A stretch of DNA of 5,154 nucleotides, from assembly GCA_023424275.1 (NCBI GenBank), contig JAFAED010000092.1, positions 1 through 5,154 of the forward strand. Reading direction: 5' to 3'. Each line of letters starts with the position of its first letter. Position 1 is the first letter of the stretch. Below the pieces are notes generated by a model. It had not been told where the DNA came from and did no database searches. It was given only the letters and a program-made list of their open reading frames with translations. The position numbers were made by a program, and so were the translations under genes. This DNA comes from Pseudomonadota bacterium (lineage in GTDB: Bacteria > Pseudomonadota > Alphaproteobacteria > Sphingomonadales > Sphingomonadaceae). Positions 4,046 through 5,154 of the stretch are shown here, one piece after another.

Positions 4046-5154
4046 GTGTCCAATCCGCTTTTCATGCCTCTAAGTCGCCGCCGGACGCTCGCCACGCTGG
4101 GCGCGGGCACCGCAGGCCTTGCTCTCGCCGGCCCGGCGGCTGCGCTGCAATCGCCGGCGAAGAGCGACGCGCAAAAATTGCTCACATCGATCGCCGACAA
4201 TCTCCTCGCGCTGTCGCCCGAAGGTGCCACCTCGCTCGGCATCGACACCGGCGCGCGCGCCGCCGAACGCGGCAAGCTCGGCGACCGCTCGGCGGCGGGG
4301 CAAAAGGCCGTCGCCGACACGTTGAAGGCCGACGTCGCGCGCGTACGCGCTTTCGACAAGACGGGACTCGATCACAGCACGCGCACCAGCCTCGCGGTCG
4401 TCGAAAGCGCCTATGGCGTCGCGCTCGACGGCTTTGCCCTGCCCTATGGCGACGTCGCGGTCGGGGGCTGGCGCAACACGCCCTATGTCGTGATCCAGAA
4501 TGTCGGCGCCTATCTCGACGTCCCCAAATTCCTCGACAGCGACCATCCGGTGAAGACGTCGGCCGACGCCGAAGCCTATCTCTCGCGCCTCAATGCCTTT
4601 CCCGGCGTGCTCGACGGCGAGACCGAACGGCTGAAGGCCGCGGGCGGCCAAGGGCTGATCGCCCCCGCCTTCCTGATCGACAAGGCGGTCAAGCAGATGG
4701 AAGCGACGATCGCCGACGCCAAGGCCGGCGGATCGATGGTCGAAAGCCTCGTCCGCCGTACCGGAGAAGCGAAGATCGCGGGCGACTGGAATGCGCGATC
4801 GGCGAAGATCGTGCAGGGCCCGGTCGCCGCCGCGCTCGAGCGCCAGCTCGCCGAACTGAAGGCGCAGCGGCCCAAGGCGACGATGGACGCGGGCCTGTGG
4901 GCGCGTCCCGGCGGCGACGAATGGTATGCGTGGGGGCTTCGCGCCTCGACGACGACACGGATGACGCCCGACGAGGTGCATCAGATGGGCCGCGACGAGC
5001 TGGCCGAACTCCACGGACGAATGGACCCGATCCTGAAGAAGCTCGGCTATACGCAGGGTTCGGTCGGCGACCGGATGAACGCGCTCGCCAAGGATCCGCG
5101 CTTCAAATTCCCCGACAATGATGCGGGCCGCGCCGAAATCCACGCCTATATCCA
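4046..5154 (+). CDS. Tat-exported DUF885 family protein (3' end cut off by window)
   Basis: The visible part has 369 residues and is open to the window edge. The N-terminus has a twin-arginine signal: LSRRRTLATLGAG (residues 9-21), a hydrophobic core (18-32) and an AAA stretch (31-33) before LQSPAKS, so export to the periplasm in folded form is predicted. The mature part matches DUF885 proteins: an early helix DAQKLLTSIADNLLALSPEGA (41-61), the AYLSRLNAFPGVLDGETERLKAAG segment (177-200) and LIAPAFLIDKAV. The strongest block is PGGDEWYAWGLRASTTTRMTPDEVHQMGRDEL (288-319), followed by LGYTQGSVGDRM and KDPRFKFPD. DUF885 proteins commonly reach about 600 residues and carry an HExxH zinc motif in the C-terminal half. 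That part is not in this window, so peptidase activity cannot be judged. The GTG start is preferred over ATG 4064 because of GGGAG at 4034-4038. Either start keeps the twin arginines. Confidence 0.9.
   Translation, partial: MSNPLFMPLSRRRTLATLGAGTAGLALAGPAAALQSPAKSDAQKLLTSIADNLLALSPEGATSLGIDTGARAAERGKLGDRSAAGQKAVADTLKADVARVRAFDKTGLDHSTRTSLAVVESAYGVALDGFALPYGDVAVGGWRNTPYVVIQNVGAYLDVPKFLDSDHPVKTSADAEAYLSRLNAFPGVLDGETERLKAAGGQGLIAPAFLIDKAVKQMEATIADAKAGGSMVESLVRRTGEAKIAGDWNARSAKIVQGPVAAALERQLAELKAQRPKATMDAGLWARPGGDEWYAWGLRASTTTRMTPDEVHQMGRDELAELHGRMDPILKKLGYTQGSVGDRMNALAKDPRFKFPDNDAGRAEIHAYI

Noticed and set aside
4070..5143. A 357-codon minus-strand open frame opposite the DUF885 gene.
   Set aside because: The plus frame matches DUF885 with a Tat signal. 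The antisense frame is Arg/Gly/Ala/Asp-rich with no domain, as expected from GC-rich codon bias.

Overview
This 5,154-base window is GC-rich chromosomal DNA. It looks alphaproteobacterial, most likely Sphingomonadales (Sphingopyxis/Sphingomonas type). The reasons are the codon use, the L21 protein with a long Ala/Lys/Pro tail followed by L27, the small DUF937 and DUF3597 proteins, a Tat-exported DUF885 protein, and G/C-rich palindromic intergenic repeats. The genus is an inference from memory of such genomes. No similarity search was run.

Layout from left to right: (1) Positions 1-134 hold a mosaic of palindromes. Short inverted ends bound it, and inside are two abutting perfect hairpins. (2) 159-680 (minus) is a small predicted lipoprotein of unknown function. 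(3) Divergent from it, a TTGACA promoter (792-820) and a structured leader (831-886) precede the two-gene ribosomal operon rplU-rpmA (910-1708, plus). A strong intrinsic terminator closes the operon at 1782-1819. (4) 1947-2543 (plus) is a GNAT acetyltransferase of the RimJ/RimL type. Its C-terminal tail carries a perfect 12-bp palindrome. (5) An imperfect inverted-repeat element of about 102 bp (2591-2692) separates it from the convergent DUF937 gene (2742-3344, minus). (6) A divergent 179-base intergenic region leads to a DUF3597 gene (3524-3922, plus), which ends in a textbook terminator (3945-3980). (7) A promoter abutting that terminator drives a Tat-exported DUF885 (putative metallopeptidase-like) gene starting at GTG 4046. 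The window cuts this gene off.

How the genes relate: rplU and rpmA are a conserved pair encoding neighbouring proteins of the large ribosomal subunit. The other genes look like independent single-gene units, each with its own signals. The lipoprotein and DUF885 act outside the cytoplasm. The DUF937 and DUF3597 proteins are small and unannotated, and they may share regulation through their common intergenic region. No intergenic stretch exceeds 300 bases.

I see no mobile-element enzymes, CRISPR array, RNA gene or defence system. The least explained material is the palindromic repeats, the rplU leader structure and the low-complexity L21 tail. I do not see convincing evidence for a wholly new multi-gene system.
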